Below, in pieces: positions 18,299 to 27,541 of a stretch of DNA of 64,000 nt. Position numbers and translations under genes: made by a program. Every line of letters starts with the position of its first letter. The first letter of the stretch is position 1. Source of the DNA: CAZCTC01 sp964501335. Its GTDB lineage: Bacteria > Chloroflexota > Anaerolineae > B4-G1 > SLSP01. Below the pieces are notes generated by a model. The model was not told the origin of the DNA, did no database searches, and saw only the letters and a program-made list of their open reading frames with translations. The stretch lies in contig CAZCTC010000035.1 of NCBI GenBank assembly GCA_964501335.1, forward strand, positions 1-64,000, given 5' to 3'.

Positions 18299-18430
18299 CC
18301 CGCCACGGGTACTTTCCCGGTAAAAGACGACGCGTGGGATGGGGAGAAAGAGTTGTTTTTATTCATATTTTCGGCGGCTTTCTGAAGCCGCCGAAAATAT
18401 GGACTTTTTTCTCAGCCTGACGGCACTGGT
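18299..18430. repeat. Dispersed palindrome element, reverse orientation
   Basis: Stem at 18364-18380 and 18385-18401 (CATATTTTCGGCGGCTT arms, TCTG loop). Left flank GCGTCCCGCCACGGGTACTT aligns with that of the 17355 copy. Confidence 0.8.
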
Positions 18431-18432
18431 TT

Positions 18433-21156
18433 TTATTTTATCGGGTAGAGCCGGATGATGTAGTCGGGTTCGGCGTAGAGCACTCCGGGCAGTTTGCGCA
18501 GCTGCTCAATTATCCGCCACTCCTGTCCCGGTGGTACACTGAGCACTTTGATCCCCAATCCCTGGATCTCGCGGGTGACCTGGATTGTTTTCAGGGTGGA
18601 AAGTGTTTGCGCCATCTGAGCGTTTGAAATCTCCGGTTGGAATTTTACCAGAATCCGCCCCGGTGCAAATTCTGCCGTTACCTCGGTTTGAGCGGCCGGG
18701 GGCTCGACGGTTTCTGGGGGCTCGGGGGTGGTCTGGGCCGCAGGGAGCGATGCGATATCACGGATGCGGAGTGCCCGGGCCATATCAATCAGGCCGGCGC
18801 CGAAGGAGACATCCCATCCCGGCACGCCGAGATCCAGGGCGGTGGATTCCATCAGGTTACGGATCTGAGTGGAATTGGAGAGCGGATAGCGGGCCCAGAG
18901 CATGGCGGCCATGCCGGAGACGTGGGGGGCAGCCTGGGAGGTGCCGGACATATAACCGTAGTCGTGGCCGATGTCGAGGCTGGTGATGTCCACTCCGGGA
19001 GCGGAGATATCGACGTAATAGTTCTGGTTGGAGAAGGTGGCGTGGCGGGCGGTCCAATCGACGGCGGCGACGGCCATGACGTTATCGTAGGCGGCGGGAT
19101 AAGAGGGTTCGTTTAATCTTGAGCAACCCGCTCGCTGGTAGGTGTAGGGATCACCGCAGTTTCCTGCGGAGGCAATGACCAGTCGTCCTTTGTCTGTGGC
19201 GTAGTTGACTGCATCTCTAATCGCCGGAATGTCATAACCGATACCCAGGCTTAGGTTGAGGATTTGAGCACGATCGGCGGCCCACCGAATCCCATCTGTG
19301 ACATCTGAAACCGTACCCCAGCCTTCATCGTCCAGTACGCGGACCGGCAGGATCTTTGTCTGAGGGGCGACACCGACCACGCCGATTCCGTTGAGCGGAG
19401 CGCCCACAATGCCGGCGACGTTGGTGCCGTGCCCTTCTCCGTCCTGGGGGGTATTGTCTCCATCGACAAAGTCATAGCCGGAAAGCAGATTGGCGGCCAG
19501 ATCGGGATGGGTCAGGTCGACGCCGGTATCGATGACGGCCACTACGACGGAGGGACTGCCGAAAATCCATTGGCGCCAGGCATCATCGGCATGGATCAGT
19601 CTCATCCCATATTGATAAGAGAAGAAATAGGGGTCTTTGATGACGTAATATTCCATGTAATCCCGCATGGTGATCGGAATGTAGGTTTTGGGAAAGGCCG
19701 TGTCGGTTATTTCCAGGGTCAGATTGATCCTTTGGATAGAATTGAGCGACCAGGATGGCGGGGCCACGGTGATGGTGATACAGCCCGTATAGATTTGAGG
19801 CGTGGTATAGGTGGCGGTGGCTGTGATCAAAACGTTGCCCGGTGTGGTGCCGTTGGTCGTATCGACCGTGAACCAGTTGCCCTCTTTTGTCAGGGTCCAC
19901 AACAGCGGCTGGTTGGTGGTGCCGTTTTTTATCTGGATCAGGCGGTCCGCACGGATGAATTTCTGGTCCGGAAGGCTGTAGAGGAAGGTCACGTTTTTCT
20001 CGGAAAGATCCAGGCGGGGGGCCAGAATGGTAGGCCGCGGCGTCGGTGTTTTGGTAGGCGTCGGGGTGAGGGGGATCGGCGTCGGGGTAAAGGTTGGGGT
20101 GGCGGTTTCCGTCGGGGTTGCGCTGGCGGTCGGCGTTTCCGTGGGCGTATTAGTGGGCGTCACCGGGGTGGCGGTCGGCGTGTTTGTCGGGGTATTGGTC
20201 GGAGTCGGGGTCGGTGTCAGGGTGACGGGGGTGGGCGTCAATGTGAGGGTGGGCGTTCCGGGGGTAGGGGTGGCGACGGGATAGAAGATGTAGGCTGACT
20301 GGCCGATAAAGGCCAGATTCCAGTTGCCGGCGGTGCCGTCCAGCCAGAAATCATAGCCGGGGGTGGGGTAGGTGATGTATTTGATATCGCCGGCGCGGAA
20401 GCCCGGGCTGGAGCGGAAGGTCTGTCCCATGTTGACGCCGGAGTAAATATTGTTGATGATGTTGGACGTGGCGCCGGTGTAATTATTGGCGAAATAAGCC
20501 TTGACGCCGAGGCTGATGAACGGAGCGGCGTACAATTGCACGCGGCGTTCGGCCTCGCTTTGGGGCAAACTGGCGGGATCGCCGGTTGAGGTGCCGGCGG
20601 CAAAATTGGTATGGCTGAGGATGACGAAGCTTTCGCTGTGCAGCCGGCCGGCCAGATCGGTCTGGATCTGTTGGGAGGAGACATATTGGCCGGAACCCAG
20701 ATAGAATCCGCCGATGGATTCCGGGTAAGGCAGGGTTCCTGAGTAAACGCCCTGGCCCATATAGAGGATAAAGCTGGCGCCCTGGGCGGCGGTGACGATA
20801 TCGGCCCAGGTGAAGGTGGCGTCGTTGTAATAGAATTTGGTGGTGCTCACGCCGTAGGCGGTCAGGGTGGTGACGGCATTGTTCATATCTGTTTTATAGG
20901 CGGCGGTCTGGCTTCCGGCGTCCCCGACGATGGCCACGGCTTTGATGGCTTGCGGCATCCGGAGGGATTGTGGCCGGCGCGGCAGTGGTGTGGGGTTATA
21001 GGCGTGCGGCAGGGGGACGGCCCCGGCGAAGGTTGATTCAGTGGGGGGGAGTCCCTGGCTGCGGGCCGGCCGGGCGGTGGGGGTGTAAACCAGGGCGACG
21101 CTGGCGATCAACAGCACGACCGCCAGGGCGCTCAAGAGCGTTTTTTTCCGATCCAT
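18433..21156 (-). CDS. Secreted subtilase (S8) with C-terminal prodomain-like segment
   Basis: 907 residues. Signal peptide (core LLSALAVVLLIASVALV), then a domain at about 70-290 that looks caspase/CHAT-like (VAIVGDAG, ATFTWADIVTAAQGA, LYMGQGVYSG). It has Gln135 where catalytic members would have His, so it may be inactive. A Thr/Pro-rich linker (295-375) and a beta domain ending with TYIPITMRD follow. The peptidase S8 domain (about 505-800) has a complete triad: Asp543 (VIDTGVD), His576 (GHGTNVAG) and Ser740 (GTSQAAPHVSG), with Asn666 in SAGN. The last 75 residues (GRILVKFQPEIS ... YAEPDYI) resemble the fervidolysin-type prodomain that normally precedes the protease. It stands alone. A palindromic operator-like site lies over its promoter. 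Confidence 0.9.
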   Translation of the reverse strand: MDRKKTLLSALAVVLLIASVALVYTPTARPARSQGLPPTESTFAGAVPLPHAYNPTPLPRRPQSLRMPQAIKAVAIVGDAGSQTAAYKTDMNNAVTTLTAYGVSTTKFYYNDATFTWADIVTAAQGASFILYMGQGVYSGTLPYPESIGGFYLGSGQYVSSQQIQTDLAGRLHSESFVILSHTNFAAGTSTGDPASLPQSEAERRVQLYAAPFISLGVKAYFANNYTGATSNIINNIYSGVNMGQTFRSSPGFRAGDIKYITYPTPGYDFWLDGTAGNWNLAFIGQSAYIFYPVATPTPGTPTLTLTPTPVTLTPTPTPTNTPTNTPTATPVTPTNTPTETPTASATPTETATPTFTPTPIPLTPTPTKTPTPRPTILAPRLDLSEKNVTFLYSLPDQKFIRADRLIQIKNGTTNQPLLWTLTKEGNWFTVDTTNGTTPGNVLITATATYTTPQIYTGCITITVAPPSWSLNSIQRINLTLEITDTAFPKTYIPITMRDYMEYYVIKDPYFFSYQYGMRLIHADDAWRQWIFGSPSVVVAVIDTGVDLTHPDLAANLLSGYDFVDGDNTPQDGEGHGTNVAGIVGAPLNGIGVVGVAPQTKILPVRVLDDEGWGTVSDVTDGIRWAADRAQILNLSLGIGYDIPAIRDAVNYATDKGRLVIASAGNCGDPYTYQRAGCSRLNEPSYPAAYDNVMAVAAVDWTARHATFSNQNYYVDISAPGVDITSLDIGHDYGYMSGTSQAAPHVSGMAAMLWARYPLSNSTQIRNLMESTALDLGVPGWDVSFGAGLIDMARALRIRDIASLPAAQTTPEPPETVEPPAAQTEVTAEFAPGRILVKFQPEISNAQMAQTLSTLKTIQVTREIQGLGIKVLSVPPGQEWRIIEQLRKLPGVLYAEPDYIIRLYPIK

Positions 21157-21209
21157 ACAAATATCTCCTGATAGTGTGAAAATGCGAGTAAATTAGTTTT
21201 AGCACGTTG

Positions 21210-21237
21210 ATTTTACTTCTTATTTGCTTTAAAGCAA
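21210..21237 (-). promoter_or_regulatory. Promoter with overlapping palindrome upstream of subtilase
   Basis: On the minus strand TTGCTT (21237-21232), 16-base spacer, TAAAAT (21215-21210). The -35 is half of a perfect 14-base palindrome TTGCTTTAAAGCAA at 21224-21237, which could be a repressor operator. It lies about 55 bases before the start codon. Confidence 0.45.
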
Positions 21238-21278
21238 GTTAAAATTGAGGCTTCGGAGTAAGGGGGGATATTTTATTA

Positions 21279-21317
21279 TATAATTTTCGCGCCGGCTCCG
21301 CCGGCGCGAAAATTATA
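21279..21317. repeat. Dispersed palindrome (CGCGCCGG arm)
   Basis: Seventeen-base arms TATAATTTTCGCGCCGG and complement, loop CTCCG. It lies nine bases after the end of queA on the minus strand, so it may mark that 3' end. Confidence 0.75.
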
Positions 21318-21326
21318 ATCTTGATT

Positions 21327-22385
21327 TTACAAGATCAGGCAGGCGTCGCCGAAGGAGAAAAAGCGGTAACGGGCGGCGATGGCTTCAGCATAGGCGTGCC
21401 GGATCAAATCGATGCCGGCAAAGGCCATGACCAGGGCCATCAGGGTACTGCGGGGCAGATGGAAATTGGTAATCATGGCATCGACGACCTTGAAGCGGTC
21501 GCCGGGCTGAATGTAGAGGTCGGTCATCCCTTCGTACGGGCTGATGGTGCGCCAGGGGCAGGATTCCTCGCTGTGGAGCAGACCCTGGCGGGCCGCGGTT
21601 TCCAGGATGCGGACGCTGGTCGTTCCCACGGCGATCACCCGGCCGCCGGCCAGTTTGGTCTGATTGATCTGGGCGGCGACTTCCGGGCTCAGCCGGCCCC
21701 ATTCGCGGTGAATGGCATGTTCTTCGATATGTTCCTCGCTGATCGGGCGGAAGGTATCCAACCCGATGTGCAGCGTGACGAAGGCAAATTGAATTCCCTG
21801 ATCGCGTAAGTGCAACATCAGTTCGGGGGTGAAGTGCAGGCCGGCGGTCGGTGCGGCAGCGCTGCCGGGAAGCCGGGCATAGACGGTCTGATAGCGTTCG
21901 GGATCTTCCAGGCGGTGGTGGATGTAGGGCGGCAGGGGCATCTGACCGAGATCCTGAAGATAGGGCTCGGGGGCCTCGGAGAATTCCACATCACGTTCAC
22001 CCCGTTCGCCCATCGCCACCACTTCGGCGGTGAGCGGGCTGGGTGTGTCGCCCTGGTCCAGGCGGATACGGGAGCCGATGCGGGTGCGGGCTCCTCCGGC
22101 GAGGACCCGCCAGCGCAGTCCTTCCAGGGGGCGCAGCAGCAGGATTTCAACGCGACCGCCGCCGGATTCTTTGTGGCCGAAGAGCCGGGCTGGAATGACC
22201 CGGCTTTCGTTGGCGATCAACAGATCTCCCGGGCGCAGGTAATCGCCGATTTCACGGAAGATTCGATGTTCCAGCGTCCCGGTATCGCGGTGGATTACCA
22301 GGAGCCGGGAGGAGTCGCGCGGTTCGAGCGGTTCCTGGGCAATCAGTTCTTCGGGCAAGGGATAGTCGAGTTCAGAGATATGCAT
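21327..22385 (-). CDS. queA: S-adenosylmethionine:tRNA ribosyltransferase-isomerase
   Basis: 352 residues, usual length for QueA. It adds the ribosyl part of SAM to 7-aminomethyl-deazaguanine in tRNA to give epoxyqueuosine. Family signatures are visible: the N-terminal LDYPLPEELIAQEPLEPRD, RDTGTLEHRIFREIGDYLRPGD, PTAGLHFTPELM in the middle, VTLHIGLDTFRPI, and the C-terminal TNFHLPRSTLMALVMAFAG. It is last in a minus-strand run DegV - GH1 - QueA with short gaps (30 and 64 bases), but the three functions are not related, so the grouping may be accidental. Confidence 0.96.
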   Translation of the reverse strand: MHISELDYPLPEELIAQEPLEPRDSSRLLVIHRDTGTLEHRIFREIGDYLRPGDLLIANESRVIPARLFGHKESGGGRVEILLLRPLEGLRWRVLAGGARTRIGSRIRLDQGDTPSPLTAEVVAMGERGERDVEFSEAPEPYLQDLGQMPLPPYIHHRLEDPERYQTVYARLPGSAAAPTAGLHFTPELMLHLRDQGIQFAFVTLHIGLDTFRPISEEHIEEHAIHREWGRLSPEVAAQINQTKLAGGRVIAVGTTSVRILETAARQGLLHSEESCPWRTISPYEGMTDLYIQPGDRFKVVDAMITNFHLPRSTLMALVMAFAGIDLIRHAYAEAIAARYRFFSFGDACLIL

Positions 22386-22413
22386 GAATTAGTCCAGATC
22401 CAGGTTAAGCTTT

Positions 22414-22443
22414 GTATCCCGGTCGGACCTCCGACCGGGATAC
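22414..22443. repeat. Hairpin between GH1 gene and queA
   Basis: Perfect 13-base arms GTATCCCGGTCGG with a 4-base loop. There is no T-run on either side, so it is more likely an RNA-processing or protective stem, or another palindrome, than a terminator. Confidence 0.6.
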
Positions 22444-22449
22444 GTTGAT

Positions 22450-23784
22450 TTAATTGGGATAGCCGGGCAGCAAGAGCGGCCGGACTTCCGGCGCGTAGGC
22501 GTCGATCAATTCGGGTGTGATGGCGTTGCTGCGGACGATGGCGGTGTAGAGATCGGAGCTGAGCCGGGGGCGGCGTTTGCCGCTTTCGGGCTCGAGTTCG
22601 ATCAGGCCGAAGGGCAGCGTCCAGCCTTCGGCCCATTCAAAGTTGTCGACCAGCGTCCAGTGATAGTAGCCCTTGATATCGGGGCGGTTTTGCAGCGCTT
22701 TCCACATTTGATGAAGGTGCATCAACAGGGCGCGGGGGCGCTGGTTGTCGTCGCTGTCGGGAATGCCGTTTTCCGTGACGTAGATGGGCACATTGAAATC
22801 GGCCAGGCGCATGAGCGCCCGGTACATTCCTTCGGGATAATATTCGCCGTAATTGCCGTCGAGCAGTTCGGCACCGGGGGTATGGGTAGCGCGGCCGTAA
22901 GCATCGCCGGGCAGGTTTTTGTCGAAGACGATCCGGTCGCGGGTGTAGTAGTTGAGGCCGATCCAGTCGAGAGTGTGGTGCATCGACAGGGCGGGGCCGT
23001 AGCCCATGGGCGGAATCCACCATCCCTTGCGCAGGGGAAGCAGGCTTGTTTCATTGACGGCCAGATCCTGAATTTTGGCTACGGCCCAATCCGCCAGAGA
23101 TTTCGGATTGAGCGGATCGAAGAAGCGCAGGTTATGGGCGTAGCCGACCCGGGCATCGGGTTGGACACGATGGATGACTCGATAGGCGGCGGCATGCGCT
23201 TTGAGCATGTTGGCCAGAACTTTGAAGGTCAGTTGCAGATCGTGTTTTCCGGGAGGGAAGACGCCGCGCAGGTAGCCCATGAAGGCGTAGACGTTGGGTT
23301 CGTTAATCGTACACCACAGGGTGGTGAAATCGCCCAGGGCCTGCACGGTATGTTCGACGAAACGGGAAAAGTACTCAACGATCTCTTCATTTTCCCAGCC
23401 GCCTTTGGCCGTGATCCAGAGAGGATCGGAGAAGTGGTGCAGCGTGATCATCGGCTCGATGTTGCGATCCCGCAGGGATTGCAGCATGGCACGATAACGA
23501 TCCAGGGCATTGGTATCCAGATAGCCTTCCTGGGGCTCGATGCGGCTCCATTCGACGGAGAGCCGCAGGGCATTGAGGCCCATGGCGGCGGCTCGATCGA
23601 AATCGCCTTCGATGTTACGCCACCAGTTGCAGGCTTTACCGGAATGATGGCCCTGTTTGATGCGGCCTTCTTCCTGTTCCCATGTGTACCACTGGTTGTT
23701 GGTATTTTCGCCTTCTACCTGATGGGCGGCCGTAGCAACACCCCAGCGAAAATCGGGAGGAAAATGAAAAGTTGCGTTGGGCAT
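22450..23784 (-). CDS. Family 1 glycoside hydrolase (beta-glucosidase/beta-galactosidase type)
   Basis: 444 residues, no signal peptide, so cytoplasmic. The N-terminus FRWGVATAAHQVEGE is the GH1 signature; the acid/base Glu162 lies in CTINEPNVYAF and the nucleophile Glu338 in IYVTENGIPD. These hydrolyse beta-linked disaccharides or aryl glycosides with retention. AAGGAGTC precedes the ATG. The protein is somewhat short but has both glutamates and the usual C-terminal YYHWTLVDNFEWAEGW. The exact sugar specificity cannot be read from the sequence. Confidence 0.95.
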   Translation of the reverse strand: MPNATFHFPPDFRWGVATAAHQVEGENTNNQWYTWEQEEGRIKQGHHSGKACNWWRNIEGDFDRAAAMGLNALRLSVEWSRIEPQEGYLDTNALDRYRAMLQSLRDRNIEPMITLHHFSDPLWITAKGGWENEEIVEYFSRFVEHTVQALGDFTTLWCTINEPNVYAFMGYLRGVFPPGKHDLQLTFKVLANMLKAHAAAYRVIHRVQPDARVGYAHNLRFFDPLNPKSLADWAVAKIQDLAVNETSLLPLRKGWWIPPMGYGPALSMHHTLDWIGLNYYTRDRIVFDKNLPGDAYGRATHTPGAELLDGNYGEYYPEGMYRALMRLADFNVPIYVTENGIPDSDDNQRPRALLMHLHQMWKALQNRPDIKGYYHWTLVDNFEWAEGWTLPFGLIELEPESGKRRPRLSSDLYTAIVRSNAITPELIDAYAPEVRPLLLPGYPN

Positions 23785-23814
23785 GTATGACTCCTTGTAG
23801 GATAGCCTCCGTGC

Positions 23815-24657
23815 TCAGGCGGCTTGAACCGGGCAGGCTGCGAATCCCAGCATTCCCGGTCCAACATGAGCGCCGACCACGGGGCCGGTTTCATTGATGA
23901 AAAGATCGACACAGTCAAAGCGTTCCCGGATTTGAGCCGCCAGGGCTTCGGCGTCTGAACGGCATTGGATATGGGTAACGCTGGCCTGGATGGGACCACG
24001 CCCGACCCGCTTTTCAGTTTCGTCCATCAGCTGTTGAATGCCGCGTTTGCGAGTGCGGGCGACGGACATCCCTTCGATTTTACCTTTGTTCAGATAGAGT
24101 AAAGGGTGCAGTTGCAGCACACTGCCCAGGAATTTGGCGGCGCCGTTGAGCCGGCCGCCTTTGGCGAGATAGGCCAGATCTTCGACCAGGAAGATCCCTG
24201 AGAAGGTCTGGCTCATATGGTCCATCAGGGCTTTGACCTCATCCCGGCCGGCGCCTCGTTCGATAGCCTCGGCTGTAGCTTTGATCATCAGGGCGAGGAC
24301 ACAGGTGGTGGCACGCGAATCGACCACCGTGATTTTATCGGGTGCGACCTGTTGGGCGGCCATTTCGGCGACCAGGGCTGTGCCGCTGAGTCCACTGGAG
24401 ATGTGAATCGAGACGACCTCGTCACCGTTGCGGGTCAGTTCTTCGTATTTCAGCATGAATTCCCCGGGAGCGGGCTGGCTGGTATGCGGGGCTGTTTCGA
24501 CTTTTTCCAATCGACGGTAGAAGTCGGTCAGTTCCACTTTGTTTTCGTCAATACCTTGATCGCCCAGGGTGACTTTCAGGGGGATGATATGGATGGGAAA
24601 GCGCTGAGTGAGCTCGGCCGGCAGATACGCCGTCGTATCGGTAACCAGGTGTAACAT
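23815..24657 (-). CDS. DegV family fatty-acid-binding protein
   Basis: 280 residues, the usual length. The N-terminus LVTDTTAYLPAEL and the HTSQPAPGEF and SIHISSGLSGT motifs are those of DegV proteins, which bind long-chain fatty acids and, as FakB, present them to a fatty-acid kinase. No kinase (FakA) gene is near. AAGGAGATTGAG precedes the ATG. It is probably cotranscribed with the GH1 gene 30 bases downstream. Confidence 0.92.
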   Translation of the reverse strand: MLHLVTDTTAYLPAELTQRFPIHIIPLKVTLGDQGIDENKVELTDFYRRLEKVETAPHTSQPAPGEFMLKYEELTRNGDEVVSIHISSGLSGTALVAEMAAQQVAPDKITVVDSRATTCVLALMIKATAEAIERGAGRDEVKALMDHMSQTFSGIFLVEDLAYLAKGGRLNGAAKFLGSVLQLHPLLYLNKGKIEGMSVARTRKRGIQQLMDETEKRVGRGPIQASVTHIQCRSDAEALAAQIRERFDCVDLFINETGPVVGAHVGPGMLGFAACPVQAA

Positions 24658-24889
24658 CTCAATCTCCTTGTTAGGGCAACGACAAAGATCCCGATAAATT
24701 TCTCATCGGGATGTTTATGGGAAACAGAACAGGTCCAAGGCAGATTGAGGCGCCCAACCAATAAGACGGCCGGCGCGATCAGTCCTAGTAATAAAATATA
24801 GAGCAAAAAGAGACCTGATTCAGTTCCCGTATACCAATTCATGGAGGGGATTATAACCGAATTGACAGGGGAAGCAATTATGTAAGGAT

Positions 24890-24985
24890 GAAAGAGTGGA
24901 AGGATGGAAGAGTGGAAGGATGGAAGATATGGAAGATATGGAAGATATGGAAGATATGGAAGATATGGAAGAGTGGAAGGATGTT
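24890..24985. repeat. GGAAGATAT short tandem repeat
   Basis: About five copies of the 9-mer GGAAGATAT flanked by GGAAGAGT/GGAAGGAT variants. It lies in the 814-base gap between DegV and the XPB-like gene. The following 250 bases hold fragments similar to palindrome flanks (for example near 24990-25040) and no gene. Confidence 0.85.
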
Positions 24986-25261
24986 AAGCCATTTGCGACA
25001 GCGATTACCTGAAAGAGGAAGGAAAGAAAAGGTCATGGTTTGGCGCGCCGGCCCTCTCCCTAATCCCTCCCCCATGTAGTTGCGCGGTTCCGACGTGCTT
25101 TCAGGAGACCTTTTGTGAAGATGCGCTGCCGGCGCGGTGGTGAGGGGGAGGGACTTCAGATTGTATCGCCGGGTCGGGGTTCTGGAAAAAGGCAAAGCTC
25201 ACTCACCCCACCCCCTGCTTCGCACCGCGCGCGGGAGAGGGGCTTAGAGAGCGTCGCCGGG

Positions 25262-25437
25262 GCGGCTCTGGAAAAGGCCATGTTTTCTCGCGCATTCTGA
25301 TGCGCGAGAAAACATCAACAAAAAAACTCTCTCTTCCTATCCAGCGCGGCGTGCCTTAAGGGGAAAGGTCCATTTGCGGGACGCTACAAGGCTGGGGTTG
25401 ACCGGCGCATCGCTTTAAGTTGCCTGATATGGGATGA
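25262..25437. repeat. Dispersed palindrome element, full-length copy
   Basis: Stem at 25280-25295 and 25300-25315 (ATGTTTTCTCGCGCAT arms, TCTG loop), then ACAAAAAAACTCTCT and a GC segment ending in GCTTTAAGTTGCCTGATATG, the same end as the 2150 copy. Confidence 0.8.
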
Positions 25438-25471
25438 AACCGGTGCGATGTTCGGTCCTCTCACCCGGCGC

Positions 25472-27541
25472 TTATTCTGGAAAACGAATCCCCAGCTGTT
25501 TCAGCTGTTCTTTAAACCAGTCCAGCGAATCGGTTCTGATGAGCAGGATATTGGGCGGGACATTGCCGAGGATGGCCGGACGCAGCAACCGGCTGCCGGC
25601 GAGGGCCAGGTAGATTTCCGCGTTGGGACAGCGGAGGATGATCGCGGCTTCCAGGTTGACTTCGGTTTTGGCGCCGGCCCAATTGCGCAAGGCCAGTCCG
25701 AGCAGGTGCGGCAGCGGTTGAGTTAAATAGGGGGTGAGTTGCGCCAGCAGCGTGTTAATTGAGCCGTGGGCGGCCAGGGCTTTCTTGACGCTTTGTTCTG
25801 AGAGTTGCCAGCTGTAGAAGGGCAGTTCCGTACACCATTGACGCAGCGTTTCCAGGAGGAAGAGATTGGCGGTGGTCGAAAGCTGGGTTATTTTGCCGTT
25901 CTCTTCGGCGGTCAGGATGGGGCGGGGTTTTTGGGCGTAGTCGATCCTTTCGCCGGCCGGCGGGACCGTAGCTTCAGGAAAGAGGAGGATAAACTTTTCT
26001 CCGAGCGGCCGCCCTTGAGTGCCGGCGGCCAGAGCGGCGTTGCGTTGGGCGGCGTCGGGGAATTCCAACAGGCGGATGTTAAGGTGTAAGGTGATTTTCT
26101 CGCGCCGGGCGGCCCATTGTTGAATCTCGACGACGACATTCTGGGGCAGGGGCGCGCCGGATTGGGCAGCCAGTTGGGCGATAATCGCGTCGACGGCGCT
26201 TCCTTTTTCCAGAGCGCGGTAGATGGATTGGTGTTCGATCTGGTAACGGGCGGTGTGTTCCTGGGTAGCGAGATGCCGGGTATGGCCGGTGATAAAGGTC
26301 AGTTGCGCCGGGGTGATGTGATCCAGATAGACCAGCACTTCCAGATTGGGTTGCACGATCCAGGCGAAATGTTCTTCCGTTGCCGGGCTTAGTTTCGGTG
26401 GTGGGGTGTTTTGCAGGGCGCTTTTCCCCAATTCTGTCAGACGCAGACTGATGACCAGACCGTTTTCCAATCCCAATTCGACGATTCCCAGCGTGTAGAG
26501 CCATGTCGTGAGGGTCTGTTGGAACCAGGAGACTCCATTAATGTAGAGCGGTCGGCGTTTGACGATTTCGTTGAGCCGGTTTTCCAGTTCTTCGACGGCA
26601 ATGAATTCATGGTTGGGAGGGAAGCTGCTCAATAAAAGGACGATCACGAGCCGTATAAGATCGGTCCTGCCGTCCTGGTAAGAGGTTTGACGGGGGATTT
26701 CATCCCATTCCACTGCTTGAGTGAAGGCATAGAGCCATTCGGTGACTTGATCGACGATGGAGAGTTCGGCAAAGGCATGGGGAGAGATGGCTAATTGATA
26801 GCGTTCCTTTTCCAGTTTGATCCAGGGAGAATGGAGCAAAGCGTAGGTAAAGGCTTCGGCCGTTTTTCTAAAGGGCAGGTTGTCGAAATCGTTTTTCTCT
26901 CCATCCCACCCCAGATGCCCGGCGACGGCTCGAATGTCGGCAATTCGGGGTGTGCCTTTTTGGGTGCAGCCGAAGCCTCCGTTATTTTCTACGGTTTGCA
27001 TAAAGTTGATCAGGTCCAGGACCACATTTTGGGGCGTTCGGGATCGGCATTTGGATGGAGGGAGGGTGGGCGTAAACGGTACGGTGGCGGCGACTTGCAG
27101 CGGCCAATCCACACAATCCAGAATTCGGGGATCGGTAAAGAGGCGCCGTTGATAGTGATAGTCGGTGGAGGCTGTTCCGTTGTCGTTCAGGTACAGGAAC
27201 AGACCGGTCGGCAGCAACTGCTTGTGGATGCCGTAATCATTATAGGAAAGGGGAGTTCGGGAAGGGGGCAGAATTCCTGTGGCCAGCAGAGCTTTGATAA
27301 ATACTTCGACATCGCATTCTCCGGCCAGGCGTTTCAGCAGTGCCAATACATTGCGCTCAAAGGGAGAAAAACGTGACAACGCCTGCCGGATCTTTTCCGG
27401 GTTGTTCAGCAGGGTTTGGAAGTTGGCGATGGCTGAGCTTTTGGTTTGCCCATAGCCGCTGCGCCAGGGTCTGACCAGTGGACTGATCACGTCGGCGGTC
27501 ATGGTATCCAGGTAACGGTCGAAATAATGTTCAGCTTTCAT
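25472..27541 (-). CDS. XPB/Ssl2 N-terminal-like helicase-associated protein
   Basis: 689 residues without Walker motifs, so not itself a helicase. The segment FAWIVQPNLEVLVYLDHITPAQ and the following strands match the domain found N-terminal to XPB-type helicases, which in many bacteria occurs as a stand-alone protein of this length next to an XPB helicase gene. No helicase gene lies in the window. The N-terminal third has winged-helix-like repeats (ALSRFSPFERNVLALLKRL). The start overlaps the stop of the 70-residue gene upstream by ATGA, and that gene overlaps the one before it, so three genes are translationally coupled. A role in DNA repair is inferred from the family only. Confidence 0.75.
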   Translation of the reverse strand: MKAEHYFDRYLDTMTADVISPLVRPWRSGYGQTKSSAIANFQTLLNNPEKIRQALSRFSPFERNVLALLKRLAGECDVEVFIKALLATGILPPSRTPLSYNDYGIHKQLLPTGLFLYLNDNGTASTDYHYQRRLFTDPRILDCVDWPLQVAATVPFTPTLPPSKCRSRTPQNVVLDLINFMQTVENNGGFGCTQKGTPRIADIRAVAGHLGWDGEKNDFDNLPFRKTAEAFTYALLHSPWIKLEKERYQLAISPHAFAELSIVDQVTEWLYAFTQAVEWDEIPRQTSYQDGRTDLIRLVIVLLLSSFPPNHEFIAVEELENRLNEIVKRRPLYINGVSWFQQTLTTWLYTLGIVELGLENGLVISLRLTELGKSALQNTPPPKLSPATEEHFAWIVQPNLEVLVYLDHITPAQLTFITGHTRHLATQEHTARYQIEHQSIYRALEKGSAVDAIIAQLAAQSGAPLPQNVVVEIQQWAARREKITLHLNIRLLEFPDAAQRNAALAAGTQGRPLGEKFILLFPEATVPPAGERIDYAQKPRPILTAEENGKITQLSTTANLFLLETLRQWCTELPFYSWQLSEQSVKKALAAHGSINTLLAQLTPYLTQPLPHLLGLALRNWAGAKTEVNLEAAIILRCPNAEIYLALAGSRLLRPAILGNVPPNILLIRTDSLDWFKEQLKQLGIRFPE

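Noticed and set aside
5961..24985. Tandem GGAAG repeats as CRISPR arrays
   Set aside because: Units are directly adjacent with no spacers and no cas genes are near.
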